Positions 24,504 through 34,805 are shown, counted from the stretch's first letter. The stretch is 57,593 nt of DNA from Lautropia sp. (GCA_030532425.1 JAUNLD010000012.1:1-57593); one strand, 5' to 3'. A program made the numbers and translations. Notes: generated by a model not told the origin, from the sequence alone.

Positions 24504-25175
24504 TCAGGGTTGCCAGTGGATGAAGTTCTGATAAAGACGCAGCCCGGCGGCAGCACTCTTTTCAGGGTGAAATTGCGTTGCAAACACGTTAGTCTGTGCC
24601 AACGCACAGCAAAAGTCCATCCCGTAGCTGCTGTACGCCGCACAGTGGGCCGGGTCATCCGGCACGGCGTAATAACTATGGACGAAATAGAAATAAGCGC
24701 CCGGCTCGATGCCGGCCCACAAGGGGTGGTCACGGGTGGGATGCACGCGGTTCCAGCCCATGTGCGGCACCTTCAGGTGCCCGGCAGCCTGCATGACCGC
24801 AGCCGGAAAGCGCACCACCCGGCCCGGCATGATGCCCAGTGCCCGGGTGTGCATCACCCGGTCGCCATCGGCCGCAGCACCTTCCTCGCTTTCGTCCAGC
24901 AGCATCTGCTCGCCCACGCAGATGCCCAGCAGCGGCTTGGTGGCGCAGGCCTCGCGCACCGCCTCGACCAGACCCGGCTTGGCCTGCAGGCTGCGCATGC
25001 AGTCACGCATCGCCCCCTGCCCCGGAAACACCACCCGTGCCGCCCGGCGGATCACGGCCGGATCATCGCTGACCTCGACACGTGCCTGCGGCGCCACGTG
25101 CTCCAGTGCCCGCGCCACCGAGCGCAGGTTGCCCATGCCGAAATCGACCACCGCCACCGTATTCGTGCTGCTCAT
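24504..25175 (-). CDS. hisH: Imidazole glycerol phosphate synthase glutaminase subunit
   Basis: 223 aa. Class I glutamine amidotransferase that channels ammonia to HisF. The nucleophile is C86 in LLGICVGEQ and the rest of the triad is H203 and E205 in QFHPEKS. The PGQGAM oxyanion segment is present. The common GICLGMQ is GICVGEQ here, a variant I recall from other Burkholderiales. Start at 25175, five bases after hisB. Confidence 0.96.
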   Translation of the reverse strand: MSSTNTVAVVDFGMGNLRSVARALEHVAPQARVEVSDDPAVIRRAARVVFPGQGAMRDCMRSLQAKPGLVEAVREACATKPLLGICVGEQMLLDESEEGAAADGDRVMHTRALGIMPGRVVRFPAAVMQAAGHLKVPHMGWNRVHPTRDHPLWAGIEPGAYFYFVHSYYAVPDDPAHCAAYSSYGMDFCCALAQTNVFATQFHPEKSAAAGLRLYQNFIHWQP

Positions 25176-25179
25176 CGCC

Positions 25180-25773
25180 TCAGCCCACCAGACTGCCCTT
25201 GGTCGACGGCACCTGACCGGCCGCCCGCGGGTCGGGCTCGGCCGCCATCCGCAACGCCCGGCCAAAGGCCTTGAACACCGTTTCGCACTGATGGTGCGCA
25301 TTGGTGCCCCGCAGATTGTCGACATGCAGCGTCATCTGCGCGTGGTTCACCAGTCCCTGAAAGAATTCCTGCGCCAGATCGACATCGAAACGGCCGATGG
25401 AGGCGCGGGTGAAGGGCACGTGCCAGCTCAGCCCTGGCCGCCCCGAAAAATCGATCACCACACGCGACAGCGCTTCGTCCAGCGGCACATAGGCGTGGCC
25501 ATAGCGGCGGATGCCGCGCTTGTCGCCCAGCGCCCTGGCCAGCGCCTGACCCAGCGTGATGCCCACGTCCTCGACCGTGTGATGGTCGTCGATGTGCAGA
25601 TCCCCCTCCGCCTCGATCTCGATATCCACCAAGCCGTGCCGGGCGATCTGGTCGAGCATGTGCTCGAAGAACGGCACCCCGGTGGCCAAGGTGGCACGGC
25701 CCGTGCCATCCAGGTTGATCTTCACCCGGATGCTGGTTTCGTTGGTGTTGCGGGTAACCTCTGCACTACGCAT
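25180..25773 (-). CDS. hisB: Imidazoleglycerol-phosphate dehydratase
   Basis: 197 aa, the monofunctional dehydratase (no HisN phosphatase domain, so histidinol-phosphatase is encoded elsewhere). Two manganese-binding histidine motifs are seen, DDHHTVED and NAHHQCE, plus [18 protein letters not shown] lies 8 bases before the ATG. The protein forms 24-mers in known members. Confidence 0.97.
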   Translation of the reverse strand: MRSAEVTRNTNETSIRVKINLDGTGRATLATGVPFFEHMLDQIARHGLVDIEIEAEGDLHIDDHHTVEDVGITLGQALARALGDKRGIRRYGHAYVPLDEALSRVVIDFSGRPGLSWHVPFTRASIGRFDVDLAQEFFQGLVNHAQMTLHVDNLRGTNAHHQCETVFKAFGRALRMAAEPDPRAAGQVPSTKGSLVG

Positions 25774-25837
25774 GAACAGGACTCCTGATTCCTGAAGATC
25801 GCCACCGGGTCACGGTGCTTGCCTGGACGCCGGACTG

Positions 25838-25855
25838 CCGGGCCCGAAGGCCCGG
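25838..25855 (-). other. Stable UUCG-type hairpin between hisD-hisC and hisB
   Basis: On the - strand CCGGGCC-TTCG-GGCCCGG: a 7-bp GC stem closed by a C(UUCG)G tetraloop, an unusually stable RNA fold, 7 bases after the HisC stop. There is no T-run, so it is more likely an mRNA stability or processing element inside the operon than a full terminator. Confidence 0.45.
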
Positions 25856-25862
25856 GGCCACG

Positions 25863-28442
25863 TCAGCCCGCCGGCACGGCCTGAAGGGCCGCGGCCAGGG
25901 CCGCCAGCATCGCCCGGTTCTCATCGGGTGTACCCACCGTCAGCCGCAGGCAGTTGGCCAGCAGCGGGTGCATTTTACCGGCATCCTTGATGAGCACCCC
26001 GGCCTCACGCATCAAGGCCGCCACGCGATGGCCCCGTGAGCCATCGGCGCCCGCCAGCCGCACAAGAATGAAATTTGCCGACGAATCAAAAACCGTCTCC
26101 AGCCCGTCCGCAGCACGCATCGCCTCCAGACGCACGCGCAGGTTGTCGCGTTCACGGCGGATGGCCGCCGTCTGCCCGGCAAAGGTCGACCAGTGTTCAA
26201 AGGCGAACAGCGCTGTCTCGGCATCCAGCACACTGATGTTGTAGGGCGGACGGATCTTGTCGATCTCGGCAACCCACACCGGCGAAGCGGCCAGATAACC
26301 GATGCGCGCCCCGGCCAGGCCCCACTTGGAACAGGTGCGCATCACCGCCAGATTCGGATACTGGCCGATGCGCCCCATCCAGCTGGCCCCGTCGGCAAAG
26401 GGCGCATAGGCCTCGTCCACCACCACCAGGCCATCGGTGGCCCGCACGACCGCCTCGATCGCGGCATCGTCAAAGCGGTTGCCGGTGGGGTTGTTGGGAT
26501 AGGCCAGAAAGACCAGCGACGGGCGGTACTGTTCGATGGCCTGCAACATCGCCTTGAGACCAAGCGAAAAATCCGCCTGCAAGGGCACCGGCACGAATTC
26601 GGCCCCCGCCAGCTTCGATGACACCTCGTACATCACGAAGGACGGTGCCGGGGCCATCACCACCGCACCCGGTTGCGCCATCAGCTGGCACAGCAGCGCG
26701 ATCAGCTCGTCCGAACCATTGCCCAGCACCAGATGATCGGCGTCCGGCAGCAGGTCATGACGGGCGATGACCTGCTTCAGCTGCCGCAGCGTGGCTGCGG
26801 CCGGATACCGGTTGAGCGCCAGCGCCGCCAGCCGCTGCCCCAGGGCCGGTTGCAGTTCGGCCGGCAGCGGATAGGGATTCTCCATCGCGTCCAGCTTCAC
26901 CTGTCCCTGGGCATCGGCCACCGCATAGGCCGACATCGCCTGTATCTCCGGACGCACACAGCGTCGCACCAGGGCTTCTGCCGAAGGCATCGCCGGCAAG
27001 GCCGCTGGCAGCGTGTTCAAGGCCTCGCCACCCTTCGCAGCCGAGGCTGTACCGGCCGCTGCCCCCTGGGCCGCAGCACGGCGGCCATGACCATCAGCCT
27101 TCAGGTCCGCGGTGGCGGAGTTCCCGTCGTCCATGGCGCCGCCCTGCTGCGCAAAGACCCGGTATTCGGCGCTCTGTGCATGCGCCTCCAGACCCTCGGC
27201 GCGTGCCAGCGTGGCCGACACCCGCCCCAGGCGCACGGCGGCCCCGGCCGAAGGTTCGATCAGGCTGCTGCGCTTCTGAAAATCATAGACCCCCAGTGGC
27301 GACGAGAAACGCGGCGTGCGCATCGTCGGCAGCACATGGCTGGGGCCGGCGCAATAATCACCCAGCGCTTCGCTGCCCCAGGCCCCCACAAAGATGGCAC
27401 CGGCATGACGGATGTCGGCCAGCAGCTGGCTGGCATCGGCCACAGCCAGCTCCAGGTGCTCGGGCGCCACCTGATTGACCAGCGCCGCAGCCTGTGTCAT
27501 GTCATTCACATGGATCAGCGCCCCCCGGTCGGCCAGCGACTTGCCGATGACCGCCGCCCGCGGCTGCTTCGGCAACTGCCGGGCAATCGAGGCGGCCACG
27601 GCATCCAGATAGGCCGCATCGGGCGAGATCAGGATGGCCTGGGCCATCTCGTCGTGTTCGGCCTGCGAGAACAGGTCCATGGCCACCCAGTCGGCCGGCA
27701 CCGAACCATCGCCCACCACCAGGATCTCGGATGGCCCGGCAATCATGTCGATGCCCACCGTGCCAAAGACCCGGCGCTTGGCCTCGGCCACGAAGGCATT
27801 GCCCGGCCCGACGATCTTGTCCACCGGACGGATCATCGGCGTGCCATAGGCCAGCGCCGCCACCGCCTGCGCCCCACCGATGGTGTAGACCTCGTCCACC
27901 CCGGCCAGACAGGCGGCTGCCAGCACGGCGGTATTGCGCACCCCGCCCGGCGTGGGCACCACCATCACCAGTTCCCTCACGCCCGCCACACGCGCCGGAA
28001 TCGCATTCATCAGCACCGACGACGGATAGGCCGCCTTGCCCCCCGGCACATAGAGGCCCACGCGGTCCAGCGGCAGCACGCGCTGCCCCAGGCGGGTGCC
28101 ATCCACCTCGGTGTACGACCACGACCCGCTCCGCTGATGTTCGTGATAGCGGCGGATGCGACGGGCCGCCAGCTCCAGCGCCTGACGCTCGGCCGCCGGC
28201 AATGCCGCCAGTGCAGCCTCCAGCTCGGCGCGCGAAAGACGCAAGGCAGAGGCATCGGCCACCTCCAGGCGGTCGAAGCGCCGGGTGTAATCCAGCACGG
28301 CCTCGTCGCCACGTGCCCTCACCTCGGCCAGGATGCCGGCCACGGCCTGCTCGATGCCGGCATCCTGCTCGGGTGTCCAGGCCAGCAGGCGTGCCAGCCG
28401 CTGCCCGAAATCCGTGTCGTTGATGTCAAGACGATGAATCAT
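25863..28442 (-). CDS. hisD-hisC: Fused histidinol dehydrogenase - histidinol-phosphate aminotransferase
   Basis: One open frame of 859 aa from the ATG at 28442, which overlaps the hisG stop (ATGA). Residues about 1-435 are HisD (last two steps, histidinol to histidine): [30 protein letters not shown] and the catalytic E-H pair in [11 protein letters not shown] linker of roughly 50-60 Ala/Gly-rich residues follows. Residues about 495-859 are HisC, a PLP aminotransferase: [33 protein letters not shown] and the PLP lysine in [13 protein letters not shown]. No stop separates them. An internal ATG at 27134 could also give a free HisC of 423 aa. Elsewhere these are adjacent separate genes. Confidence 0.88.
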   Translation of the reverse strand: MIHRLDINDTDFGQRLARLLAWTPEQDAGIEQAVAGILAEVRARGDEAVLDYTRRFDRLEVADASALRLSRAELEAALAALPAAERQALELAARRIRRYHEHQRSGSWSYTEVDGTRLGQRVLPLDRVGLYVPGGKAAYPSSVLMNAIPARVAGVRELVMVVPTPGGVRNTAVLAAACLAGVDEVYTIGGAQAVAALAYGTPMIRPVDKIVGPGNAFVAEAKRRVFGTVGIDMIAGPSEILVVGDGSVPADWVAMDLFSQAEHDEMAQAILISPDAAYLDAVAASIARQLPKQPRAAVIGKSLADRGALIHVNDMTQAAALVNQVAPEHLELAVADASQLLADIRHAGAIFVGAWGSEALGDYCAGPSHVLPTMRTPRFSSPLGVYDFQKRSSLIEPSAGAAVRLGRVSATLARAEGLEAHAQSAEYRVFAQQGGAMDDGNSATADLKADGHGRRAAAQGAAAGTASAAKGGEALNTLPAALPAMPSAEALVRRCVRPEIQAMSAYAVADAQGQVKLDAMENPYPLPAELQPALGQRLAALALNRYPAAATLRQLKQVIARHDLLPDADHLVLGNGSDELIALLCQLMAQPGAVVMAPAPSFVMYEVSSKLAGAEFVPVPLQADFSLGLKAMLQAIEQYRPSLVFLAYPNNPTGNRFDDAAIEAVVRATDGLVVVDEAYAPFADGASWMGRIGQYPNLAVMRTCSKWGLAGARIGYLAASPVWVAEIDKIRPPYNISVLDAETALFAFEHWSTFAGQTAAIRRERDNLRVRLEAMRAADGLETVFDSSANFILVRLAGADGSRGHRVAALMREAGVLIKDAGKMHPLLANCLRLTVGTPDENRAMLAALAAALQAVPAG

Positions 28443-29107
28443 GACTGCTCCTGCCCCCCGGCGGGAAAATTCACCTGCGCGGCCTTCTCCAGCTGCGCGA
28501 TCAGCGGCGCCAGCCGCGACTGGCGCATCTTCAGCGCCGCCTGGTTGACGATCAGCCTCGCCGAGATCGGCATGATGTCCTCGACCTCGACCAGGCGGTT
28601 GGCCCGCAAGGTGTTGCCGGTGGAGACCACATCGACGATGGCATCGGCCAGGCCCACCAGCGGCGCCAGCTCCATCGAGCCGTACAGCTTGATGAGATCG
28701 ACATGCACCCCCTTGCGGGCAAAATGCTGGCTGGCCGTGTGCACATATTTGGTGGCCACCCGCAGCCGCTGGCCACGCACCGCCGCCTGCGCATAATCGA
28801 AGCCCTCGGGTACCGCCACACACAGGCGGCAGCGGCCGATCCCCAGATCCACCGGCTGAAAGACCCCCTCGCCGCCATGCTCCAGCATCACGTCGCGGCC
28901 GGCAATCCCCAGGTCGGCTGCCCCATGCTGCACATAGGTGGGCACATCGCTGGCCCGCACGATCAGAAGCCGCAGGCCCGGATCATCGGTGGGCAGGATC
29001 AGCTGCCGGCTGTTGGCTGCCTTGGGGTCAAGGCGAATGCCGCAAGCCGCCAGCAAGCCGGCCGTATCGTCGAGGATACGCCCCTTCGAGAGCGCCAGGG
29101 TCAGCAT
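28439..29107 (-). CDS. hisG: ATP phosphoribosyltransferase, short form
   Basis: 222 aa. HisG starts the pathway by joining ATP and PRPP. The length and sequence ([14 protein letters not shown] ... [13 protein letters not shown]) match the short form, which lacks the C-terminal regulatory domain and needs the HisRS-like partner HisZ. No hisZ lies in this window. Prs, which makes PRPP, is encoded at 55 kb. It starts 12 bases after murA and overlaps hisD by 4. Confidence 0.97.
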   Translation of the reverse strand: MLTLALSKGRILDDTAGLLAACGIRLDPKAANSRQLILPTDDPGLRLLIVRASDVPTYVQHGAADLGIAGRDVMLEHGGEGVFQPVDLGIGRCRLCVAVPEGFDYAQAAVRGQRLRVATKYVHTASQHFARKGVHVDLIKLYGSMELAPLVGLADAIVDVVSTGNTLRANRLVEVEDIMPISARLIVNQAALKMRQSRLAPLIAQLEKAAQVNFPAGGQEQS

Positions 29108-29119
29108 CGATAAGACTCC

Positions 29120-30451
29120 TCAGTTCTGTACGCCAGCATCCGCAGGCGGCGCGGAGCCGGCAGAGGCAGGCGCACCGGTCGCCGCAGCGCCAGCCGTGCT
29201 GTTGCCGATGCGCTCGATCTGCGCCCCAAGCGCCTGCAGGCGCTCTTCCATGCGCGCATAGCCGCGATCCAGGTGGTAGATGCGCTCGACGGTGGTTTCG
29301 CCACGTGCCGCCAGCCCGGCGATCACCAGACTGGCCGAGGCGCGCAGGTCGGTGGCCATCACCGTGGCAGCCGAGAGCTGCGGCACGCCCTGAACGATGG
29401 CGGTGTTGCCCTCGATGCGGATGTCGGCCCCCAGCCGGCGCAACTCCTGCACGTGCATGAAGCGGTTCTCGAAAATCGTCTCGACGATGGTGCTGGTCCC
29501 CTCGGCCACCGCATCCAGCGCCATGAACTGGGCCTGCATGTCGGTGGCAAAGCCCGGATAGGGCGCGGTACGCACACTCACCCCGCGCGGGCGGCCGTGG
29601 GATTGCAGCCGCACCCAGTCCTCGCCCACCGTCAGGGTGGCACCGGTCTCGCGCAGACGGTCGATGGTCACGTCCATCGACCAGGGGGCGGTGTCACGCA
29701 CCATCACGTCGCCCCCGCAGGCAGCCGCCGCACACAGGAAGGTGCCGGTCTCGATCCGGTCGGCCATGATGCGGTAATCGGCACCATGCAGGCGCCCGAC
29801 CCCATGGATGACGAGGTGGTCGGTGCCGATGCCCTCGATCCGTGCCCCCATGGCCACCAGCAGCTGCGCCAGATCCACCACCTCGGGCTCGCGGGCCGCG
29901 TTCTCGATGACGGTCTCACCCTCGGCCAGGCAGGCCGCCATCATCAGGTTCTCGGTACCGGTCACCGTCACCATGTCGGTGACGATCCGTGCCCCCTTCA
30001 GGCGCGTGGCACGAGCCACGACGAAGCCCTGCTCGATATCGATCCTGGCCCCCATCGCCTGCAGGCCCTTGATGTGCTGATCGACCGGGCGCTGGCCAAT
30101 GGCACAGCCACCGGGCAGCGACACCCGCGCCTCGCCAAAGCGTGCCAGCAGCGGCCCCAGCACCAGGATGGAGGCGCGCATGGTCTTGACCAGTTCGTAG
30201 GGGGCCTCGGTGCTGGCCAGCGCATCGGCCTGCAGCGTCAGCTGCTCACCCTCGCGTCTCACCTTCACGCCCAGCAGCCCCAGCAGCCGCAGCGTGGTGG
30301 CGATGTCGCGCAGTTGCGGCACATTGTCCAGATGCACGGCATCGGCCGTCAGCAGGCTGGCGCACAGGATCGGCAGGGCAGCATTCTTGGCGCCGGCGGC
30401 ACGCACCTCACCCCTCAGCGGCCGGCCGCCGATGATCTTCAGCTTGTCCAT
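29120..30451 (-). CDS. murA: UDP-N-acetylglucosamine enolpyruvyl transferase
   Basis: 443 aa. MurA transfers enolpyruvate from PEP to UDP-GlcNAc, the first committed step of peptidoglycan synthesis. K22-N23 in [10 protein letters not shown] and the catalytic C116 in [11 protein letters not shown] (fosfomycin target in sensitive homologues) are present. About 24 Ala/Gly/Pro residues are added at the C-terminus relative to E. coli. Upstream of hisG, as in other Burkholderiales. Confidence 0.98.
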   Translation of the reverse strand: MDKLKIIGGRPLRGEVRAAGAKNAALPILCASLLTADAVHLDNVPQLRDIATTLRLLGLLGVKVRREGEQLTLQADALASTEAPYELVKTMRASILVLGPLLARFGEARVSLPGGCAIGQRPVDQHIKGLQAMGARIDIEQGFVVARATRLKGARIVTDMVTVTGTENLMMAACLAEGETVIENAAREPEVVDLAQLLVAMGARIEGIGTDHLVIHGVGRLHGADYRIMADRIETGTFLCAAAACGGDVMVRDTAPWSMDVTIDRLRETGATLTVGEDWVRLQSHGRPRGVSVRTAPYPGFATDMQAQFMALDAVAEGTSTIVETIFENRFMHVQELRRLGADIRIEGNTAIVQGVPQLSAATVMATDLRASASLVIAGLAARGETTVERIYHLDRGYARMEERLQALGAQIERIGNSTAGAAATGAPASAGSAPPADAGVQN

Positions 30452-30461
30452 GACAGCACGC

Positions 30462-30725
30462 TCAGTCGTTCAGCGCCTGCCATTCGGCAGGGGTCAGCGC
30501 CTTGATCGACAGCGCGTGGATCTCTTCCTTCATCCGGTCGCCCAGCACGCCATAGACGATCTGGTGCCGGGCCACCGGCCGCTTGCCCTCGAAGGCATCC
30601 GAAACGATGATGGCATCGAAGTGGCGGCCATCGCCTTCGACCTGCAGGAAACTGCAGGACAACCCTTCGGCGATATAGGCTTGGACTTGTTGGGGGGGCA
30701 GCACGGGATGACTCTCCAGGGGCAA
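30462..30725 (-). CDS. BolA-family protein (IbaG-like)
   Basis: 87 aa. BolA/IbaG proteins pair with monothiol glutaredoxins on a shared [2Fe-2S] cluster. The signature [17 protein letters not shown] with the conserved histidine, and [13 protein letters not shown] before it, are clear. Position beside murA and the mla genes matches E. coli ibaG (yrbA). Ends 10 bases before murA. Confidence 0.93.
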   Translation of the reverse strand: MPLESHPVLPPQQVQAYIAEGLSCSFLQVEGDGRHFDAIIVSDAFEGKRPVARHQIVYGVLGDRMKEEIHALSIKALTPAEWQALND

Positions 30726-30803
30726 CGGTGGCAGGGGCCGGCATGGGCAGGCGCCCGCCCGACCGGAAACGGCCTATTGTAGCGAGGCCGGCGCCCGCCC
30801 GAT

Positions 30804-31559
30804 TCAGTAGCGCAGGTGATAGCCGGTGCGCAGCAACCGCATCGCCACCAGCGCCAGCAACAGCCAGCTGCCGCTGACGATGCCCAGCGAGACCCACGGA
30901 TCGGCATCGGCCTGCCCGAAGAAGCCGTAGCGGAAGCCGTCCACCATGTAGAAGAAGGGGTTGGCATGCGAGGCCGCCAGCCAGAATGGCGGCAGCGAGT
31001 GCACCGAGTAGAACACCCCCGACAGGAAGGTGAGCGGCGTGACCAGAAAGTTCTGGAAGGCGGCGATCTGGTCGAACTTTTCGGCCCAGATGCCGGCCAG
31101 CAGGCCGAGCGTGCCCATGATGCCGCTGCCTGCCAGCGCAAAGGCCAGCGCCCACAGGGGTTTCTGGATGTCGACCTCATGGAAGAACACCGTGACCAGC
31201 AGCACCCCCAGGCCCACCACCACGCCGCGCACCATCGCCGACAGCACATAGCCGCCATACAGGGCCAGCGGTGTCAGCGGTGCCAGCAGCACAAAGACCA
31301 GGTTGCCGCTGACCTTGCTCTGGATCAGCGACGACGAGGCGTTGGCAAAGGCATTCTGCAACAGCGCCATCATCACCAGCCCCGGCACCAGGAAGTGGGT
31401 GTAGGGCACCCCGGGAAAGACATCGACCCGGCCGGTGAGCGCGTGCGAGAAGATCAGCAGATACAGCAGCGCCGACAGTACCGGCGCGGCCACGGTCTGG
31501 AAGGCCACCTTCCAGAAACGCAGCAATTCCTTGCGAAAGAGGGTCAGGAAACCATTCAT
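30804..31559 (-). CDS. ABC-2 type transporter permease (YadH-like)
   Basis: 251 aa, six predicted membrane helices, with the ABC2 family pattern (FRKELLRFWKVAFQTVAAPV, VPGLVMMALLQNAF, PLTFLSGVFYS). It overlaps the ATP-binding gene by 4 bases (ATGA), so the two form one exporter. Substrate is unknown; placement next to mla and murA suggests an envelope role. Confidence 0.92.
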   Translation of the reverse strand: MNGFLTLFRKELLRFWKVAFQTVAAPVLSALLYLLIFSHALTGRVDVFPGVPYTHFLVPGLVMMALLQNAFANASSSLIQSKVSGNLVFVLLAPLTPLALYGGYVLSAMVRGVVVGLGVLLVTVFFHEVDIQKPLWALAFALAGSGIMGTLGLLAGIWAEKFDQIAAFQNFLVTPLTFLSGVFYSVHSLPPFWLAASHANPFFYMVDGFRYGFFGQADADPWVSLGIVSGSWLLLALVAMRLLRTGYHLRY

Positions 31560-32473
31560 GCCGGGTCTTCCTGCATCAGGCGGATGAACACATCTTCCAG
31601 ATCGGTCTGGGCAATCTCCATGTCCTGGATGGTGGCACCGGTAGCCTGGATCGCCGCCACGATCGGACCGATTTCGGTGTAATCATCCAGGGACAGGCGG
31701 ATACGGTCGTCCTCGGCCTGCACCGGCAGACGGCGGGCATGCAGGAATTCGGGCAATGCGCCTCCTGTCAGACGCAACACCAGCGCCCCGGCCGAAAAGC
31801 GCTTGAGCAGCGACTGGGTGCTGTCGAGCGCGGCAATGCGTCCTGCCTTGAGCACCGCCACCCGGTTGCACAGTGCCTGCGCCTCTTCCAGGTAATGGGT
31901 GGTCAGCACGATGGTGTGCCCATCACGGTTGAGCTGGCGCACGAACTTCCACAGCGACTGGCGCAGCTCGATGTCGACGCCGGCCGTCGGCTCGTCCAGC
32001 ACGATCACCGGTGGCCGGTGAATCAGTGCCTGCGCCACCATCACCCGGCGCTTCATCCCGCCCGAGAGCGCCCGCATGTTGGCCTCGGCCTTGTTGCTCA
32101 GGCCCAGCCCATGCAGCACTTCGTCGATCCAGTCATCGGCCCCGCGCACGCCGTAATAGCCGGCCGAGATGCGCAAGGTCTCACGCACGCTGAAGAACGG
32201 GTCGAAGACCAGCTCCTGCGGCACCACCCCCAGCGCGCGGCGGGCCGCCAGATAATCGTCGACCACGTCATGGCCCATCACCCGCACCCGGCCCTGGTCG
32301 GCCCGGGCCAGTCCGGCGATGATCGAGATCAGCGTGGTCTTGCCTGCGCCATTGGGGCCAAGCAGCGCAAAGAAATCGCCCTGCTCGATGCGCAGGTCGA
32401 TGCCTCCCAGTGCCTGCAGGCTGCCAAAACGCTTGTGGACGCCGTCGACGGCGATGGGCGTCGGGCTTGCCAT
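31556..32473 (-). CDS. ABC transporter ATP-binding protein (YadG-like)
   Basis: 305 aa from the ATG at 32473 (MASPTPIAVDGVHKRFG); the frame is open further upstream but not family-like. Walker A GPNGAGKTT, signature LSGGMKRRV, Walker B VIVLDEPTAGVD and the switch histidine in LTTHYLEEA are complete. It powers the permease encoded downstream. The C-terminal 80 residues are a helical extension typical of this family. Confidence 0.94.
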   Translation of the reverse strand: MASPTPIAVDGVHKRFGSLQALGGIDLRIEQGDFFALLGPNGAGKTTLISIIAGLARADQGRVRVMGHDVVDDYLAARRALGVVPQELVFDPFFSVRETLRISAGYYGVRGADDWIDEVLHGLGLSNKAEANMRALSGGMKRRVMVAQALIHRPPVIVLDEPTAGVDIELRQSLWKFVRQLNRDGHTIVLTTHYLEEAQALCNRVAVLKAGRIAALDSTQSLLKRFSAGALVLRLTGGALPEFLHARRLPVQAEDDRIRLSLDDYTEIGPIVAAIQATGATIQDMEIAQTDLEDVFIRLMQEDPA

Positions 32474-32522
32474 CAGGAGCGCTCCCCGGCAATGCCTGCC
32501 GGGCCATATCCGGAGCCGAGGC

Positions 32523-32861
32523 TCAGGCGCATTCGCCAGCTCCCGCAGACGACAGCACCAGCTCCGAGACGCCATACAGCTGCGCCAGGGCCACCAGCTT
32601 GGGCGGCGGATTGACCACCGCCAGCGGTTTGCCCGCATGGCGCCCCACCTCCAGCAGCATCGACAGCACGGTCGAATCGAATTCTTTCAGCCGCGACAGG
32701 TCGACACCACAATGCGGCGCACTCGATTGACGCTCCGCACGGCAGGCCCCTTCCAGCGAAGCCATCACCTCGGCCACGTTGTTGATGTTGACCTGTTCGG
32801 GCAACGCCAGCGCGCAGGGCCGCACCGGCTGCCCTGCCTGTGCCTGTACGGTCTCAGCCAT
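32523..32861 (-). CDS. mlaB: MlaB-like STAS-domain protein
   Basis: 112 aa. STAS domain with the conserved VDLSRLKEFDSTVLSMLLE stretch. MlaB binds MlaF and is required for ATPase activity of the MlaFEDB phospholipid transporter. It overlaps mlaC by 8 bases. The low similarity typical of MlaB means the symbol rests on domain plus context. Confidence 0.87.
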   Translation of the reverse strand: MAETVQAQAGQPVRPCALALPEQVNINNVAEVMASLEGACRAERQSSAPHCGVDLSRLKEFDSTVLSMLLEVGRHAGKPLAVVNPPPKLVALAQLYGVSELVLSSAGAGECA

Positions 32862-33471
32862 TGCGCTGGCCGGCGGCGGCGTTCTTCGAGGCCAGGCTGC
32901 GGATCAGGCCATCGATGCCACCGGCCGAGATCTCTTGCGCAAACTGGTTGCGATAGGTCTGCACCAGCCAGACGCCCAGCACGTTGACGTCATAGATGCG
33001 CCAGGCATCACCCTTCTTCTCCAGGCGATAGTCGAGCTGCACCGGCTCGCCACCGGGTTGCAGCACCTGACTGCGCACCACCACATCCTTCTGGCTGTCA
33101 TCACCACGGAAGGGACGCATCTGGATCTTCTGGTCCTTGACGGTGGCAAAGGCGTTGGCATAGGTGCGGATCAGGAGCGTACGGAACTCCTTCATCAGCG
33201 ATTCCTTCTGTGCCGGGGTGGCCTGACGCCAGGGACGCCCCACGGTCAGCGCCGTCATCCGCTCGAAATTGACGTGCGGCATCACCTTCTCGTCGACCAG
33301 CATCGAGATGCGCTTGATGTCACCGGCCTTCATCGCCACATCGCTGCGCACTTCGGTCAGCACCTCGTTCGAGAGCTTCTCGACAAATTCATTGGGAGCC
33401 GTCTGCGCCCAGGCCGCCCCCATCAGGAACAGCCCCGAGACCATCGAGATCAGTTTCAGCTTCATCTTCAT
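32854..33471 (-). CDS. mlaC: Periplasmic phospholipid-binding protein MlaC
   Basis: 205 aa. Signal peptide (about 1-22, ending GAAWA) then the Tol_Tol_Ttg2 fold: VDEKVMPHVNFERMTALTVGRPWRQA is the family core, plus VQLDYRLEKKGDAWRIYDVNVLGVWLVQTYR, broken here into LDYRLEKKG and VNVLGVWLV. MlaC shuttles phospholipid between outer-membrane MlaA and inner-membrane MlaFEDB. Confidence 0.95.
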   Translation of the reverse strand: MKMKLKLISMVSGLFLMGAAWAQTAPNEFVEKLSNEVLTEVRSDVAMKAGDIKRISMLVDEKVMPHVNFERMTALTVGRPWRQATPAQKESLMKEFRTLLIRTYANAFATVKDQKIQMRPFRGDDSQKDVVVRSQVLQPGGEPVQLDYRLEKKGDAWRIYDVNVLGVWLVQTYRNQFAQEISAGGIDGLIRSLASKNAAAGQRNG

Positions 33472-33545
33472 CCTTGTGCAAAAGGTTCATGGCCCTGGCG
33501 CCCGGCACCGTCTCTCACACGGGCCCGCCGCCGGGGAACGATCCA

Positions 33546-34805
33546 TCACTTAACGGTCGAGGCCGGCTGGCCCGACGACACCTCCGTGCCAACAGCGTCA
33601 CGGAAGCTTGCAGCCGCCCTGCTGCCGGCCGTTCCGGCAGCCGCAACGCCATCCGCTGCGGTCCGGGCCGCCTGCTGTCGGGCAGCGACCGCTTCACCGG
33701 CCGATGGCGCAGCTGCAGGCGCCGCGGCCCCCTTGCCGTCGGTGGCGGCGCCGTCGCCAGCATCGCCATCCCGGACGGGTTCATCCTTGCCCGGCTCATC
33801 CCGGGTAGGGTCATCCGCATACGGATCATCGCCGTAGGGATCATCCCCGTAGGGGTCTTCCTCCTCGGGCGGATCACCGTCATAGACCTGATTCCTGCGG
33901 CGTGCCAACCAGCCATCACGCAACAACGTGTAGCGATCCAGCGCCGCATCATCAAAAGCCTTTTCGGCATCCAGCAACGCCGCCCGGTCCGACACCTTCT
34001 CGGTCAGGTACATCGAGTTGCGCAGTGATGCGCCATCCACCCAGGCATAGTAACCGCCGTAGCCATCCAGCGGCCGCGCCAGTGCATCACGCACCGTCGA
34101 GGGGCCAAAGACCGGCAGCACGAAGTACGGGCCGGACGGCACCCCCCAGTAACCCAGCGTCTGCCCCAGATCCTCGTCGTGCTTCTCCAGGCCGATGGCC
34201 GTCGCCACATCGGCCATGCCAAACATCCCCAGGCTGGAATTGATGGCAAAGCGGGACAGGTCGTTGAAGGCTGCCCCCGGCTTCCACTGGAGCAGGTTGT
34301 TCACGCTGTTCCAGACATCGCCCAAGTTGGAGAAGACATTCGAGACGACCAGCTGCACGGCCTGCGGCACGATGAACTTGTACGCCTGCGCCACCGGCTT
34401 TGCCACGTAGCGGTCAGCCTTCTCGTTGAAGTTGAACATCACCCGGTTGTAGGCCTGCAGCGGATCATTCGGGTCGTAGGTGGTGAAGTGCTCCATCTTC
34501 AGCCCGGCCGTGGGCAGGTTGTCGGCCAGGTTGGTCGAGGGCAAAGCTCCGCCCAGCGCACCGCCCACGGCATCGGCTGCTGCCGCACCGGCACCTGCCG
34601 TCGTGCCAGCCGAGGCCCCCGTCGTCACCGCCTCGACCTGGCCCGCCACGCCAGCAGCGCCCTGCTGCCCCGTACTGGCACAGCCCGCCAGCCCCACGGC
34701 CAGCAGCAGGGCCGTGGCCTGCAAGGGCCGGCGCAACCGCAGGTCGGCTGCCGCAGTGGGCTGCACCGCAGCCTTCGTCATCTGCGCCTCATCCCGCTGC
34801 ATCAT
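33546..34805 (-). CDS. mlaA: Outer-membrane lipoprotein MlaA (VacJ) with long acidic tail
   Basis: 419 aa; the E. coli protein is about 250. Signal peptide with lipobox LAGC (C42), an Ala/Gly/Thr-rich spacer (about 45-100), then the MlaA domain (DPLEAYNR-like DPLQAYNRVMFNFNE, VPQAVQLVVSNVFSNLGDVWNSVN..., GPYFVLPVFGPSTVRDA). MlaA removes phospholipid from the outer leaflet. From about residue 305 an extra tail begins with four tandem DPYGD-type repeats and ends in an Ala/Gly/Ser-rich region. Overlaps mlaD by 4 bases. In betaproteobacteria mlaA sits inside the mla operon. Confidence 0.95.
   Translation of the reverse strand: MMQRDEAQMTKAAVQPTAAADLRLRRPLQATALLLAVGLAGCASTGQQGAAGVAGQVEAVTTGASAGTTAGAGAAAADAVGGALGGALPSTNLADNLPTAGLKMEHFTTYDPNDPLQAYNRVMFNFNEKADRYVAKPVAQAYKFIVPQAVQLVVSNVFSNLGDVWNSVNNLLQWKPGAAFNDLSRFAINSSLGMFGMADVATAIGLEKHDEDLGQTLGYWGVPSGPYFVLPVFGPSTVRDALARPLDGYGGYYAWVDGASLRNSMYLTEKVSDRAALLDAEKAFDDAALDRYTLLRDGWLARRRNQVYDGDPPEEEDPYGDDPYGDDPYADDPTRDEPGKDEPVRDGDAGDGAATDGKGAAAPAAAPSAGEAVAARQQAARTAADGVAAAGTAGSRAAASFRDAVGTEVSSGQPASTVK
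33798..33857 (-). repeat. Four tandem 15-bp units in mlaA
   Basis: Four consecutive 15-base units (33843-33857, 33828-33842, 33813-33827, 33798-33812) encode DPYGD, DPYGD, DPYAD, DPTRD. The units differ at third positions and the last is diverged, so the array is not freshly expanded. Unit number could vary between strains. Confidence 0.85.

Noticed and set aside
25863-27134. hisC as a separate gene starting at the internal ATG 27134
   Set aside because: No stop ends hisD before it and the frame is continuous, so a fused product is the direct reading; internal initiation is kept only as a possible extra product.
26673-28796. 707-codon open frame on the + strand opposite hisD-hisC
   Set aside because: Arg/His/Gln-rich antisense shadow of a conserved enzyme; no ribosome-binding site or domain.
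33798-33857. Short regular repeats considered as a CRISPR array
   Set aside because: The units are contiguous, without spacers, and code in frame for DPYGD inside mlaA. No CRISPR array or cas gene is seen in the window.
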